Origin: Haemophilus sp. HMSC068C11
GTDB taxonomy: Bacteria > Pseudomonadota > Gammaproteobacteria > Enterobacterales > Pasteurellaceae
NCBI RefSeq assembly: GCF_001815355.1
Contig: NZ_KV820360.1
Location: 277,527 to 341,526 of the forward strand
DNA length: 64,000 nt
Direction of reading: 5' to 3'
In this document: one piece after another, positions 1 through 8,060 of the stretch
Layout: each line of letters begins with the position of its first letter
Numbering within the stretch: position 1 is the first letter of the stretch
Position numbers and translations under genes: made by a program
Notes under the pieces: generated by a model
Database searches by the model: none
Told to the model about the DNA's origin: nothing
Seen by the model: only the letters and a program-made list of their open reading frames with translations

Positions 1-1074
1 TTTGGCGTTACTGAACTTGCCCCTTGGGATATCAGTTTCTATTCTGAAAAACAAAAACAACATTTATATGCGATCAATGATGAAGAACTTCGTCCTTATT
101 TCCCTGAAGATCGGGTTATTTCGGGTTTATTTGAATTAATTAAACGTATTTTTAATATTCGTGCAGTTGAACGTTTTGGCGTAGATACTTGGCATAAAGA
201 TGTGCGTTTCTTTGATTTAATTGATGAAACGGATGAGGTACGTGGCAGTTTCTATCTCGATCTTTATGCGCGCGAAAATAAACGTGGCGGTGCCTGGATG
301 GATGATTGCATTGGCAGAAAACGTAATGCTGACGGTTCAATTCAAAAACCTGTTGCCTATTTAACGTGTAACTTTAACGCCCCTATTGGTGATAAACCTG
401 CTCTATTCACCCATGATGAAGTTACCACTCTCTTCCATGAGTTCGGTCATGGCATTCACCATATGCTCACCAAAGTTGATGTGCCGGATGTTGCGGGTAT
501 CAATGGTGTACCTTGGGATGCAGTAGAACTTCCAAGTCAATTTATGGAAAACTGGTGTTGGGAAAAAGAAGCGCTTGATTTTATTTCGGGTCACTTTGAA
601 ACGCACGAACCATTGCCAGAAGAAAAATTAAATCAACTTCTTAAAGCAAAAAACTATCAAGCGGCGATGTTTGTGTTACGTCAGCTTGAATTTGGCTTGT
701 TTGATTTTACTCTTCACCATACTTTTGAAGCAGGTAAAGCCAACCAAGTGCTTGATACCTTAAAAGCAGTGAAAGATAAAGTGGCCGTGATTAAAGGTGT
801 AGAATGGGCAAGAACACCACATAGCTTTAGCCATATCTTTGCTGGCGGTTATGCGGCAGGTTATTACAGCTATCTATGGGCTGAGGTACTATCTGCAGAT
901 GCCTTCTCTCGCTTTGAAGAGGAAGGAATTTTCAATCCAGTTACCGGTAAATCTTTCTTGGATGAAATTCTCACTCGTGGTGGCTCTGAAGAACCAATGG
1001 TCTTATTCAAACGCTTCCGTGGACGTGAACCTCAATTAGACGCATTGCTTCATCATAAAGGCATTGCGAACTAA
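1..1074 (+). CDS. prlC: Oligopeptidase A (M3 metallopeptidase), 3' part
   Basis: Cytosolic zinc peptidase that degrades short peptides, including cleaved signal peptides. The frame is open from base 1, so the gene starts left of the window; the last 357 residues are present, about half of the usual 680. The zinc motif HEFGH is at 436-450, followed by the conserved block FMENWCWE that supplies the third zinc ligand in M3 peptidases. The C-terminal segment around SHIFAGGYAAGYYSYLW is also typical of the family. A hairpin with a T run follows directly. The family is certain; prlC/opdA rather than dcp is judged from the C-terminal sequence. Confidence 0.93.
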   Translation, partial: FGVTELAPWDISFYSEKQKQHLYAINDEELRPYFPEDRVISGLFELIKRIFNIRAVERFGVDTWHKDVRFFDLIDETDEVRGSFYLDLYARENKRGGAWMDDCIGRKRNADGSIQKPVAYLTCNFNAPIGDKPALFTHDEVTTLFHEFGHGIHHMLTKVDVPDVAGINGVPWDAVELPSQFMENWCWEKEALDFISGHFETHEPLPEEKLNQLLKAKNYQAAMFVLRQLEFGLFDFTLHHTFEAGKANQVLDTLKAVKDKVAVIKGVEWARTPHSFSHIFAGGYAAGYYSYLWAEVLSADAFSRFEEEGIFNPVTGKSFLDEILTRGGSEEPMVLFKRFRGREPQLDALLHHKGIAN

Positions 1075-1088
1075 TAACTAAAAAAGAG

Positions 1089-1113
1089 CGGTCAAATTTT
1101 TGACCGTTTTTTT
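1089..1113 (+). terminator. Terminator after prlC
   Basis: CGGTCAAA and TTTGACCG form an 8-bp stem with a 2-base spacer, followed by seven T. The stem includes a variant of the uptake signal (GAGCGGTC). Confidence 0.8.
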
Positions 1114-1133
1114 ATCTTCCAATATGCAGAAAA

Positions 1134-1160
1134 TAAAAAAGCCCTCGGTAATTCGAAGGC
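1134..1160 (-). terminator. Terminator after rpsO
   Basis: On the minus strand GCCTTCG and CGAGGGC pair (one G-T wobble) around a 6-base loop and are followed by a T-rich run (A-run 1134-1140 on the plus strand). It lies 27 bases past the rpsO stop. Confidence 0.8.
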
Positions 1161-1186
1161 TTTTATTTTTACTATCGTAATAAAAA

Positions 1187-1456
1187 TTAGCGACGTAAAC
1201 CTAAACGAGCGATAGTGCTTTGGTATAAAGCAAGATCAGTACGTTTTAAGTAGTCTAAAAGTTTACGACGACGAGAAACCATACGTAATAAACCACGACG
1301 ACCATGGTGGTCTTTTTTGTGCTCAGCGAAGTGAGCTTGTAAGTGGTTGATTTGTGCAGTTAATAATGCGATTTGAACTTCAGAAGAACCAGTATCTTTC
1401 GCATCGCGACCAAATTCAGCAACGATTGCTGCTTTTTTTTCAGTACTTAGAGACAT
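1187..1456 (-). CDS. rpsO: 30S ribosomal protein S15
   Basis: 89 residues, the standard bacterial length. S15 binds 16S rRNA early in assembly of the small-subunit central domain. The sequence has the typical body ([38 protein letters not shown]). The start is set by AGGAG 8 bases upstream. It is a single-gene unit with its own promoter, leader and terminator, convergent with prlC. The leader resembles the E. coli rpsO autoregulatory leader, so translation is probably repressed by free S15. Confidence 0.98.
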   Translation of the reverse strand: MSLSTEKKAAIVAEFGRDAKDTGSSEVQIALLTAQINHLQAHFAEHKKDHHGRRGLLRMVSRRRKLLDYLKRTDLALYQSTIARLGLRR

Positions 1457-1530
1457 TTTTTACTCCTAAAAGGTAGTGTTATTAATACATCATTCGCCGA
1501 TCTCTAACTCAGCGATGACAAGGAGCCTGA
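1457..1530 (-). promoter_or_regulatory. S15 autoregulatory mRNA leader
   Basis: The minus strand at 1492-1517 carries TCGCTGAGTTAGAGATCGGCG, which nearly equals the E. coli rpsO leader element as I remember it (GAATTA instead of GAGTTA). Near the 5' end of the leader (about 1521-1525) CTCCT can pair with the AGGAG ribosome binding site just before the start codon. This is the arrangement expected for S15-controlled occlusion of translation. Confidence 0.75.
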
Positions 1531-1559
1531 ATTTTAACGATTGAAGCCAATAAAAGCAA
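1531..1559 (-). promoter_or_regulatory. rpsO promoter
   Basis: Minus strand: TTGCTT at 1559-1554 and TAAAAT at 1536-1531 with a 17-base spacer, a good sigma-70 pair. Transcription would begin near 1525, just upstream of the S15 leader element. Confidence 0.7.
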
Positions 1560-1588
1560 GGAATTATTGTAAAGAAGCACTTTAAATT

Positions 1589-2434
1589 CTATGCCTTAGT
1601 AATTACCACCTTAATATCTTCTGGTGCCGCATAATAAGGTGCAGAGGTAATAAATAAATTAATGCCTAACTTGGCATAATCTGCCACATTATTTTTATTC
1701 ACCCCACCTGCAACAGAAAGCGTAATATTTCTACCTTGTGCTTTGATGAGATCTAAAGCCGCTTTCACGTCTTCAACCGACCATTTATCTAGCTGAATAA
1801 TATCTGGAGAAGCGATAATCATTTGTTCAAATTGTGCAAAATTGTCTGCTTCAAGGGTAACCTTATTTTCTGGCGCTTCACCCTTCAAGGTTTCCACGAT
1901 ATGTGTCCAGTTATTCGGTTCAGCCAATAAATTACGATGGTTAGTGAAAACCAATAAGGTTTCACTCACGCCTTGACGATGAATATGTCCGCCAGCAGCC
2001 AACACTGCATTAGTTGCCAGTTTGCGGGTATTCGGGATACTTTTACGGGTACAAGCCACCACCGCATGCGGGTTAATGGCTTTGGCATTAGCAATCATCT
2101 CCGCCGTGTATTGCGCCACGCCACAAGACCATTCCAATACAAGCTGCACCACTTTCCATGCCTGCTGTAATTTATCCGCAGAATCGACCGCACTTAGCAA
2201 TAAAGCACCGGCTTCAACTGCTTCCCCTTCATTCACATAAACCTGAGGCGTAATGCCTAATTTTTTCAGTAACCGTTCTGCCAACGAAATCCCCGCTACC
2301 ATTCCGGCATTTTTACGTTTGAATTCAATTTTTGCTGGGACTTTTTCTAGCCCTAATGCGTGCGTGGTTAAGTCACCGCGGTAAATATCTTCCAATAAAA
2401 AATCATCGAGTTCTTTGTCTGAGAAATAAATCAT
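1589..2434 (-). CDS. modD: ModD, NadC-like phosphoribosyltransferase of the mod locus
   Basis: 281 residues with the quinolinate phosphoribosyltransferase fold: N-terminal [14 protein letters not shown], the central block [15 protein letters not shown], and the C-terminal barrel strands [12 protein letters not shown] and [13 protein letters not shown]. It departs from true NadC where the motif is TRKTxPGLR, here TRKSIPNTR. It sits 9 bases after the modC stop as the last gene of modABCD, the context of the ModD subfamily. ModD's biochemical role in molybdenum use is not settled. A role in NAD synthesis is unlikely given the mod context and because many Haemophilus need external NAD precursors. 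Confidence 0.85.
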   Translation of the reverse strand: MIYFSDKELDDFLLEDIYRGDLTTHALGLEKVPAKIEFKRKNAGMVAGISLAERLLKKLGITPQVYVNEGEAVEAGALLLSAVDSADKLQQAWKVVQLVLEWSCGVAQYTAEMIANAKAINPHAVVACTRKSIPNTRKLATNAVLAAGGHIHRQGVSETLLVFTNHRNLLAEPNNWTHIVETLKGEAPENKVTLEADNFAQFEQMIIASPDIIQLDKWSVEDVKAALDLIKAQGRNITLSVAGGVNKNNVADYAKLGINLFITSAPYYAAPEDIKVVITKA

Positions 2435-2443
2435 AGTTTGTCC

Positions 2444-3043
2444 TTAAATTAATTGCCCTAAATGTAAATGAATTTGTCTATCCGCTAGAAAATCTGCTTC
2501 TTTAGGTTCGTGGGTCACTAATAATGTGGTGAGATTGAAGGCTTTGAGCAAGCTTTTTACGTTTTGCCAAATCTGTTGACGGGTTTGCCAATCCAATGAT
2601 GAAAATGGCTCATCTAATAGCATCACATCCGGTGGATTGATTAGCGCCCGAGCCAGTGCTGCACGCTGTTGCTCCCCACCCGATAATTGGTGCGGATAAC
2701 GATCGATCAACGTATCAATGTTCAACAGTGCCAATAAATCAAGTTGCTCCTGTCTAGTGCTCTCTGGTTTCGCTAAACTTAAGTTTCCCCCTACAGTTTT
2801 ATGAGGGAAAAGATATAAACGTTGATTTAAATAACGACAATGTCTTTCCCAAGAGGCGAGGTTATCCCAAGCACATTGGTTAAAGGTAATAGTGCCTTGA
2901 TAATCCAAATAACCGGCAATGGCATTGAGAAGCGTAGTTTTTCCGCTGCCAGACTGCCCAACAATCGCCACCGATTCACCGTTTGCAACCGTTAGGCTAA
3001 TATCCTTTAAAATACCAACCTGTAAATGTTGAATCTGTAACAT
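2444..3043 (-). CDS. modC: Molybdate ABC transporter ATPase, short form
   Basis: 199-residue ABC ATPase: Walker [10 protein letters not shown] near residue 33, signature [15 protein letters not shown] near 120, Walker B VMLLDEPF near 141, and H-loop THEP near 178. It would power ModB for import of molybdate/tungstate. E. coli ModC is about 350 residues and ends in a regulatory MOP domain; that extension is absent here and no remnant frame follows before modD. It begins one base after modB and 9 bases before modD. Assignment as modC rests mainly on the neighbours. Confidence 0.85.
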   Translation of the reverse strand: MLQIQHLQVGILKDISLTVANGESVAIVGQSGSGKTTLLNAIAGYLDYQGTITFNQCAWDNLASWERHCRYLNQRLYLFPHKTVGGNLSLAKPESTRQEQLDLLALLNIDTLIDRYPHQLSGGEQQRAALARALINPPDVMLLDEPFSSLDWQTRQQIWQNVKSLLKAFNLTTLLVTHEPKEADFLADRQIHLHLGQLI

Positions 3044-3044
3044 C

Positions 3045-3842
3045 CTAAAGTTCCCGATTAAGCACGCGTAATAAAAAAAGTAAACAGGCTGAAATCATTA
3101 AAAGCCATAAGGCTGCCCCAATCGCAATTTCAAAATCACCGCTGGAAATATTGAGATATACAGCCACTGGCAAAGTTTCTGTTTTAAAACGGGTAGCACC
3201 AGCCAGCATTAAAGTCGCGCCAAATTCACCAATGGCGCGCGCCCAAGCCAAAATTGCGCCACACAGCAAAGGCTTCCAACACATAGGTAGCTCAACTTTA
3301 AGCAGGCTTTGCCAAGGTGTTAAACCTAGGTTATAGGCGGCAAGCCGATAACCATCATCAAAATAACTGAAAACTCCACGTGCATTACGCAACATAATTG
3401 AGGTGGCAATATAACTTTGCGCCACCACAATTCCAATAGAGCTAAAAATCCAACGACTAATCTCTGGAATCAGCGAACTCAGCCAACCTTGTGAACCGAA
3501 CAACAAAAGTAGACTTAAACCCGTAACTAAGGGTGGCAAAACCATCGGTAAGTCCAGCACAGTATCAATTAGCTTTTGTAGCGGCAGGCGAATTTGGCTC
3601 ATCACCCAAGCGGCAGGTAATGCAATTAATAATGCAACAACTAGCGAAAAAAGCGAAGTCCCTAAAGAAAGCATTAAGGCAAAGTGCAGTTCATGATCAA
3701 ACAACACCTGTTTGAAAAAATGCCAATTTAATTGCCCAATTAAAGCAAGCACCGTTCCCAGTACCGTTAAAAATAACAACATTAAGGGGAGCAGTGCTAA
3801 CTTTAAACTGATGCTTTTATTTAACCGGTAAGAAGCCTTCAT
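3045..3842 (-). CDS. modB: Molybdate ABC transporter permease
   Basis: 265-residue inner-membrane permease with about six hydrophobic segments. The cytoplasmic EAA-type loop ([47 protein letters not shown]) is split here by residue: the diagnostic part is [17 protein letters not shown], typical of ModB/CysT-type permeases. The chosen start lies inside the modA 3' end (26-base overlap) with no clear ribosome site, suggesting translational coupling. The operon continues into modC. Confidence 0.88.
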   Translation of the reverse strand: MKASYRLNKSISLKLALLPLMLLFLTVLGTVLALIGQLNWHFFKQVLFDHELHFALMLSLGTSLFSLVVALLIALPAAWVMSQIRLPLQKLIDTVLDLPMVLPPLVTGLSLLLLFGSQGWLSSLIPEISRWIFSSIGIVVAQSYIATSIMLRNARGVFSYFDDGYRLAAYNLGLTPWQSLLKVELPMCWKPLLCGAILAWARAIGEFGATLMLAGATRFKTETLPVAVYLNISSGDFEIAIGAALWLLMISACLLFLLRVLNREL

Positions 3843-4551
3843 CGGTAAAATATTTCACGCCTTCTGTATGGAAAAAATCAAATAGCTGTTTAGCTTCCGT
3901 TGGATGTGCCGAAGATGAAAGTAACGCTAAGGTGACTTTCTCTTGCTGTGTGCCTTGTGGGTTTGGCAAGATTTCTACTTTATCGCGCACTTTCCACGCA
4001 CCGGAACGACCGACAACCGCGGCATCCACATCTCCATTCAATAGATACATCATCAATTGTTTCACGGTAGCCGCTTTGACAACCACTTTTTCATTCAACG
4101 CCTGTTGATAACCAGACAGCTCAAAAATTTTCTCGGCCCCTTTACCTAACGCCATTGCCTTGGCATCGCCGATTCCCAAACGTAAGTTACTTTCGGCAAG
4201 ATCTTTAAAAGAATGAATATTCACACTTTTATCTTTGCGTACCGCCATTACTGGAATGTGTAAAACCAATGGCTCAACGGCTTTAACTTGATTGTCTTGA
4301 GCCAATTTCTCGACATAATCTGCCGAACCGGATAAAAATAAGTCGCCAGTTTTTACTTGGTTATAACGTGCCAAAATTTGACCTGAACCGCCATATTCCA
4401 CAGTGACCTTATTGCCCGTATTTTGCTCAAATTGTTTTACAATTTTCTCTACCGGCTCTTTTAAACCCGCGCCAGCATAAAGATAAAGATCAGCAGCTTG
4501 GCTTGAGAATGTGATCGCCATTAAGGCGGCTAAAGTAGCTAATTTTTTCAT
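3817..4551 (-). CDS. modA: Molybdate periplasmic binding protein
   Basis: 244 residues with an N-terminal signal peptide (MKKLATLAALMAITFSSQAA, cleavage after QAA). The mature start DLYLYAGAGLKEPVEKI and the segments YGGSGQILARYNQ, ADYVEKLAQ and VVGRSGAWKV match the ModA solute-binding family. It would capture molybdate or tungstate in the periplasm and deliver it to ModB. It is the first gene of modABCD, and a ModE-like site lies 38-65 bases upstream. The ribosome site is AAGGAG. Confidence 0.9.
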   Translation of the reverse strand: MKKLATLAALMAITFSSQAADLYLYAGAGLKEPVEKIVKQFEQNTGNKVTVEYGGSGQILARYNQVKTGDLFLSGSADYVEKLAQDNQVKAVEPLVLHIPVMAVRKDKSVNIHSFKDLAESNLRLGIGDAKAMALGKGAEKIFELSGYQQALNEKVVVKAATVKQLMMYLLNGDVDAAVVGRSGAWKVRDKVEILPNPQGTQQEKVTLALLSSSAHPTEAKQLFDFFHTEGVKYFTDEGFLPVK

Positions 4552-4588
4552 TTAAACTCCTTATTTAAATTAAATGGAATATAGCACA

Positions 4589-4616
4589 ATCTTTATATAA
4601 ATTAAATTATAACGGA
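4589..4616 (-). promoter_or_regulatory. ModE-like operator before modA
   Basis: Plus-strand reading: ATCTTTATATA, six bases, ATTATAACGGA. Against the E. coli ModE consensus as I recall it (ATCGNTATATA-N6-TATATAACGAT) the left half has one mismatch, and the right half keeps the core TATAACG in register. Expected role: repression of modABCD when molybdate is plentiful. Confidence 0.6.
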
Positions 4617-4639
4617 TTTATACAAACCAATTTATCCTT

Positions 4640-5389
4640 TTATAAATTGAGATGTTTTTTCAATTCCTGAACTGAAGTGCGGTAAATTCTGGCGAGGTTT
4701 TCAAAGGTCATCAGTTCACTTTTTTCGCCTTGCTGGAAACCAAATTCTTGATCGAGCATTGCAATATTTTTGGCTAAATAGACCGCTTGTTGTGGGTTGT
4801 GAGTGGTAATCAACAAGGCGATATTTTGATGTTGTAATTGCTTAATTTTTTCCAACACTCGAATTTGGTTACCAAAATCAAGACTGGCTGTTGGTTCGTC
4901 CATAATCAACAATTTCGCTTGTTGTGCCATGGCTCGAGCGATAAGCACAAGTTGTTTTTCGCCCCCACTGAGTTCATGGTAATAACGTTTAGCAAGATGG
5001 GTTATTTGTAATTCCGCTAAAGCCGAAAAGGCAAGATCTTTATCTTCGGCTCTTGGGGTTTGATACCATTTTAGATATGCAGAACGCCCCATTAACACCA
5101 TATCTTGCACCAGAAAAGGAAAAAGCTGCGCATGAGCTTGTGGTACATAAGCAATTTCGCGCGCTAATTCGGCGGCAGAATATGTGGCAAGAGGTCGATT
5201 TTGAAAGAGAATTTGCCCATTGAGTGCAGGTTGCAACCCAAGCAAAGTTTTTAAGAAAGTGCTTTTCCCAGCCCCATTGGCGCCAAGCAAACAGCAAATT
5301 TGCTGAGGTTTTAATGCAAAATTGATCTTGTCTAACAGAGGTTTATTGCCATAACCAATCGTCAGTTGTTGAGTTTCAATTAAATTCAT
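4640..5389 (-). CDS. molC: Molybdate/tungstate ABC transporter ATPase (FecCD-type system)
   Basis: 249-residue ATPase of the iron-siderophore/B12 class: Walker A GANGAGKSTFLKTLLG, signature LSGGEKQLVLIARAMAQ, Walker B LLIMDEPTASLD, H-loop TTHNP. The ATG at 5389 is preferred over an upstream in-frame start because it overlaps the molB stop as ATGA, a coupled junction. The gene order and family match H. influenzae HI1470-HI1472, where MolBC has been characterised as a molybdate/tungstate importer. An uptake signal lies in the 3' end (4675-4683). Confidence 0.88.
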   Translation of the reverse strand: MNLIETQQLTIGYGNKPLLDKINFALKPQQICCLLGANGAGKSTFLKTLLGLQPALNGQILFQNRPLATYSAAELAREIAYVPQAHAQLFPFLVQDMVLMGRSAYLKWYQTPRAEDKDLAFSALAELQITHLAKRYYHELSGGEKQLVLIARAMAQQAKLLIMDEPTASLDFGNQIRVLEKIKQLQHQNIALLITTHNPQQAVYLAKNIAMLDQEFGFQQGEKSELMTFENLARIYRTSVQELKKHLNL

Positions 5390-6399
5390 TTTCGCCCTCT
5401 CAACAATAAATAGAGGAAAAACGGTGCACCACAAGCAGAGGTTAAAATCCCTATTGGGAGTTCAATGCTCGCAACAGTACGGGCGAGTGTGTCTGTGAGA
5501 AGTAAAAAACTCGCACCAAGTAACAACGATGTTGGCAGCAATAAAATGAAATTGGCGCCCACTAATAATCGTGCAATATGGGGCACAAGCAAACCGATCC
5601 AGCCAATAATCCCCGTAATGGAGACCGCACTTGCCGTACAAAGCGTAGTGAAAATAATCAAAATATAGCGCGTACGTTGGATAGGAATACCGAGGCTTTT
5701 AGCCTCATCTTCTTCTAAAGCGAGCAGATTTAAGCGCCAACGCAATAAGAAAAGTGGCAGAATACCAAGTATTAAAATAGGGGTAAGTTGAGTTAATTCT
5801 TTCATACCAACGGCCGTGAAACTGCCTAATAGCCAAAAGGTAATCGAAGGTAATTGGGTGAAAGGATCAGCTAAAATTTTTAACAGTGAAATGCCCGCGC
5901 CAAGTAATGAACCGATCGCAATCCCCGAAAGCACTAAGACCAAAATGGGATCTTGATTACGGCTTCTTGATGCGACCATAGAGACACATAGCACCGCCAA
6001 GATACCGCCACTAAAGGCAAAAAGCTGCACGTAAAACATCGGTAAGTTGTAGAAAATCGCCAATGACGCACCAAGTCCAGCACCGCTTGAAACACCTAAG
6101 ATATCAGGAGAAACCAACGGATTTTTAAACATCCCTTGATAAGTCGCGCCTGCGGCGGCTAATGCGGCACCTACTAAACAGGCGACCAAAATACGTGGGG
6201 TACGAATATGCCAAAGCACCGTTTCAACGGAAGAAGGCGTTTGACATTTCGTTTCAAATAGACAACGAATCGCTTGTCCAAGTTGAAGGGGAGAAATCGG
6301 AAATCGCCCCACATTCAACGAAAGCAAAATGGTGGCGACTAATAAAATCACTAAGGAAGTGAAAAAGAGTTTGGGATTACGTTGAACAAAATACGGCAT
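5386..6399 (-). CDS. molB: Molybdate/tungstate ABC permease, FecCD family
   Basis: 337-residue permease with about ten membrane segments in the BtuC/FecCD arrangement: RTPRILVACLVGAALAAAGA, the block NPLVSPDILGVSSGAGLGA, and VSITGIIGWIGLLVPHIARL near the C-terminus. It forms a homodimeric channel with MolC. It starts two bases after the molA stop. The family is known mostly for siderophore and B12 uptake; molybdate as substrate is by orthology to H. influenzae MolB and by the mod genes next door. Confidence 0.88.
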   Translation of the reverse strand: MPYFVQRNPKLFFTSLVILLVATILLSLNVGRFPISPLQLGQAIRCLFETKCQTPSSVETVLWHIRTPRILVACLVGAALAAAGATYQGMFKNPLVSPDILGVSSGAGLGASLAIFYNLPMFYVQLFAFSGGILAVLCVSMVASRSRNQDPILVLVLSGIAIGSLLGAGISLLKILADPFTQLPSITFWLLGSFTAVGMKELTQLTPILILGILPLFLLRWRLNLLALEEDEAKSLGIPIQRTRYILIIFTTLCTASAVSITGIIGWIGLLVPHIARLLVGANFILLLPTSLLLGASFLLLTDTLARTVASIELPIGILTSACGAPFFLYLLLRGRK

Positions 6400-6401
6400 A
6401 A

Positions 6402-7400
6402 CTATTTCACATCATGTAGCAATTGAGTCGCTTGCTCTGGGGTTAATTCAATCTGATAGAACACGTGATAAAACGTTTGCACTTCTTTTGTAAATTCAGT
6501 CATAGGTTTACCGCTAACTAAATGCGAGACCCAACGCACCCCAAGCAAACGGTTCACACTAGGTGGCGAATCTAACCAACCAAATGGATTATTCGGGATT
6601 AAAAAAACTTGTCCATTTTTGACCGCACTTAACTGTTGCCATTGCGGATTCTCTTTTAAGGTTTGCAAAAACTCTGGGTATTGGCTAAAAATTACATCAG
6701 GATTCCATAATAAAAGCTGCTCCATCGAAACCTGCGTAAGCCCTTTATGATTGCCTTCTACCACATTTTTTAAACCCACGATTTCAATGGCTTCTGTATG
6801 AATAGAGCCTTTTTGCCCTGTTTGTAGGCCATCTGCACTACGAGCTAAATAGAAGGTTTTGGTCAATTTAGAGGCATTTTCGACCGCTTGTTTAAGGGTT
6901 TCTTCGGCATACTTCGCTTGAGGTTCTGTAAGATTTTCTACGCCTAACACTTTCCCTAAATAACGCAAAGTAGTGGGTGTTTCACTGAGTTTGCCGTCTA
7001 GCAGCAAATAAGGTACACCCGTTTGCTCAAAAGCCCGTTTAGCTTGGTCGATATAGTTTGGGGTGACATTGCCTACATCAATAATTAAATTCGGTTGCAA
7101 TGCCACAATTTTCTCTGGCGAGAGCGTACTGCCTTTTCCGGCAATTTTTCCCAAGGTTGGGAGAGATTGTTGTGCTGCAGGAAACAATTTTCCACGTTTT
7201 TCCATATTAAATCCCGCCAATCCCGGTAATTTATTGGGCGCACTTGAAAGGAGCAACACGTCAGCCGGATTACCTGCACTTAATACTTTTTCAATTTTAG
7301 CTGACGGAGGTAATTCCCCTGCCAAATAAGCGATTTCCTCTGTTGCGAATGCACTGGTTGATAAATAAAACGCGAGTGCAATACCTATCCATTTTTTCAT
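6402..7400 (-). CDS. molA: Molybdate/tungstate periplasmic binding protein, class III
   Basis: 332 residues with a signal peptide (KKWIGIALAFYLSTSAFA, cleaved before TEE). The fold is the two-lobed helical-backbone type: AGLAGF-like N-lobe, LQPNLIIDVG strand, VPYLLLDGKLSE, then GLTQVSMEQLLLWNPDVIF and the C-lobe GVRWVSHLVSG. It is first in the molABC operon. H. influenzae MolA binds molybdate and tungstate; the same is inferred here. Two ModE-like sites lie in the 144-base region upstream. The ribosome site AGAGAGAAGAAT is modest. Confidence 0.87.
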   Translation of the reverse strand: MKKWIGIALAFYLSTSAFATEEIAYLAGELPPSAKIEKVLSAGNPADVLLLSSAPNKLPGLAGFNMEKRGKLFPAAQQSLPTLGKIAGKGSTLSPEKIVALQPNLIIDVGNVTPNYIDQAKRAFEQTGVPYLLLDGKLSETPTTLRYLGKVLGVENLTEPQAKYAEETLKQAVENASKLTKTFYLARSADGLQTGQKGSIHTEAIEIVGLKNVVEGNHKGLTQVSMEQLLLWNPDVIFSQYPEFLQTLKENPQWQQLSAVKNGQVFLIPNNPFGWLDSPPSVNRLLGVRWVSHLVSGKPMTEFTKEVQTFYHVFYQIELTPEQATQLLHDVK

Positions 7401-7443
7401 ATTCTTCTCTCTTTAGCGGTTTAAAATGAGATGACTTTATTTT

Positions 7444-7471
7444 AACGCTATATATCTTTTAACATAGCAAA
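7444..7471. promoter_or_regulatory. Possible ModE site proximal to molA
   Basis: AACGCTATATA matches the recalled left half of the ModE consensus at 10 of 11 positions. After six bases the right half (AACATAGCAAA) matches poorly, so this may be a half site. It lies 44-71 bases upstream of the molA start. Confidence 0.4.
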
Positions 7472-7490
7472 TGAAATTTGGTAGAATGTC

Positions 7491-7518
7491 ATCGTTATAT
7501 TTTTTATTATATAATATT
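7491..7518. promoter_or_regulatory. ModE-like operator between molA and the divergent pair
   Basis: ATCGTTATATT, six bases, TATATAATATT. The left half matches the recalled ModE consensus except at its last base; the right half matches at 8 of 11, at the exact spacing. It lies 27-54 bases before the 7545 gene and could control both directions. Confidence 0.6.
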
Positions 7519-7544
7519 TATTATTCATAGCTAAAGGTGAAAAA

Positions 7545-8060
7545 ATGAAATGGGATGTGATTTATAAGTTTTGCTTGCTTTGCATGCTCATTGCGGGATT
7601 GGCTGGCATATTGTTCAGCGGCTTGGGGATCTATTTTCAGTGGCCCATTCAGGGCATCTTTCAGTGGCATTTAGGTTCGGCTTTACTGTTTATTTTGGGC
7701 GTGGTTTTGCACTTCTTCAATCGTAAAAATAAAGCGGTCAAAATTGTGCAACAATTTAACGATTTGGTGACACATAATCGCTATCCCACCTATTGCAATT
7801 TAGATCGTTTAATCATGACGTTTGAGCACTTTTCAATTCTACAAATTGCAGAGCAACTTCAGCTCACCCCTTCGATTTTACTCACTGAATTAGCTAACGG
7901 AAAAATAAACTTCAGCGATTCTAACCGCACTTTACGAGAAAATTTCCCCCATAATGATGAGAAAATTTTCGCCGCGATCACCATTGCATTGAAGTTACGT
8001 TTCAACCCCAACCTAAAAGGATGTTCCAATGGAAAAGAAACTGCTTTGCATCGCCATTAG
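7545..8060 (+). CDS. Small membrane protein of the molybdenum region, function unknown
   Basis: 171 residues, not recognised by name. Two hydrophobic helices fill residues 8-31 and 42-58; histidines sit at the start and end of the second (WHLGSALLFILGVVLHFF), a pattern seen in some membrane cytochrome-like families such as DUF4405. The remaining 110 residues are soluble and include a helix-turn-helix-looking stretch (IAEQLQLTPSILLTEL). The ribosome site AAAGGTG is good. Its last 32 bases overlap the TonB receptor, so the two are one unit, behind a ModE-like site. A role in molybdenum uptake or its control is inference only. Confidence 0.75.
   Translation: MKWDVIYKFCLLCMLIAGLAGILFSGLGIYFQWPIQGIFQWHLGSALLFILGVVLHFFNRKNKAVKIVQQFNDLVTHNRYPTYCNLDRLIMTFEHFSILQIAEQLQLTPSILLTELANGKINFSDSNRTLRENFPHNDEKIFAAITIALKLRFNPNLKGCSNGKETALHRH

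Noticed and set aside
1589..2434. Annotating this gene as nadC
   Set aside because: It is linked to modABC and the substrate motif differs from NadC; ModD fits better.
4640..5434. Longer start for the molC ATPase at 5434
   Set aside because: The extra 15 residues lie in the molB coding end and do not look like an ABC ATPase; the ATG at 5389 overlaps the molB stop as ATGA.
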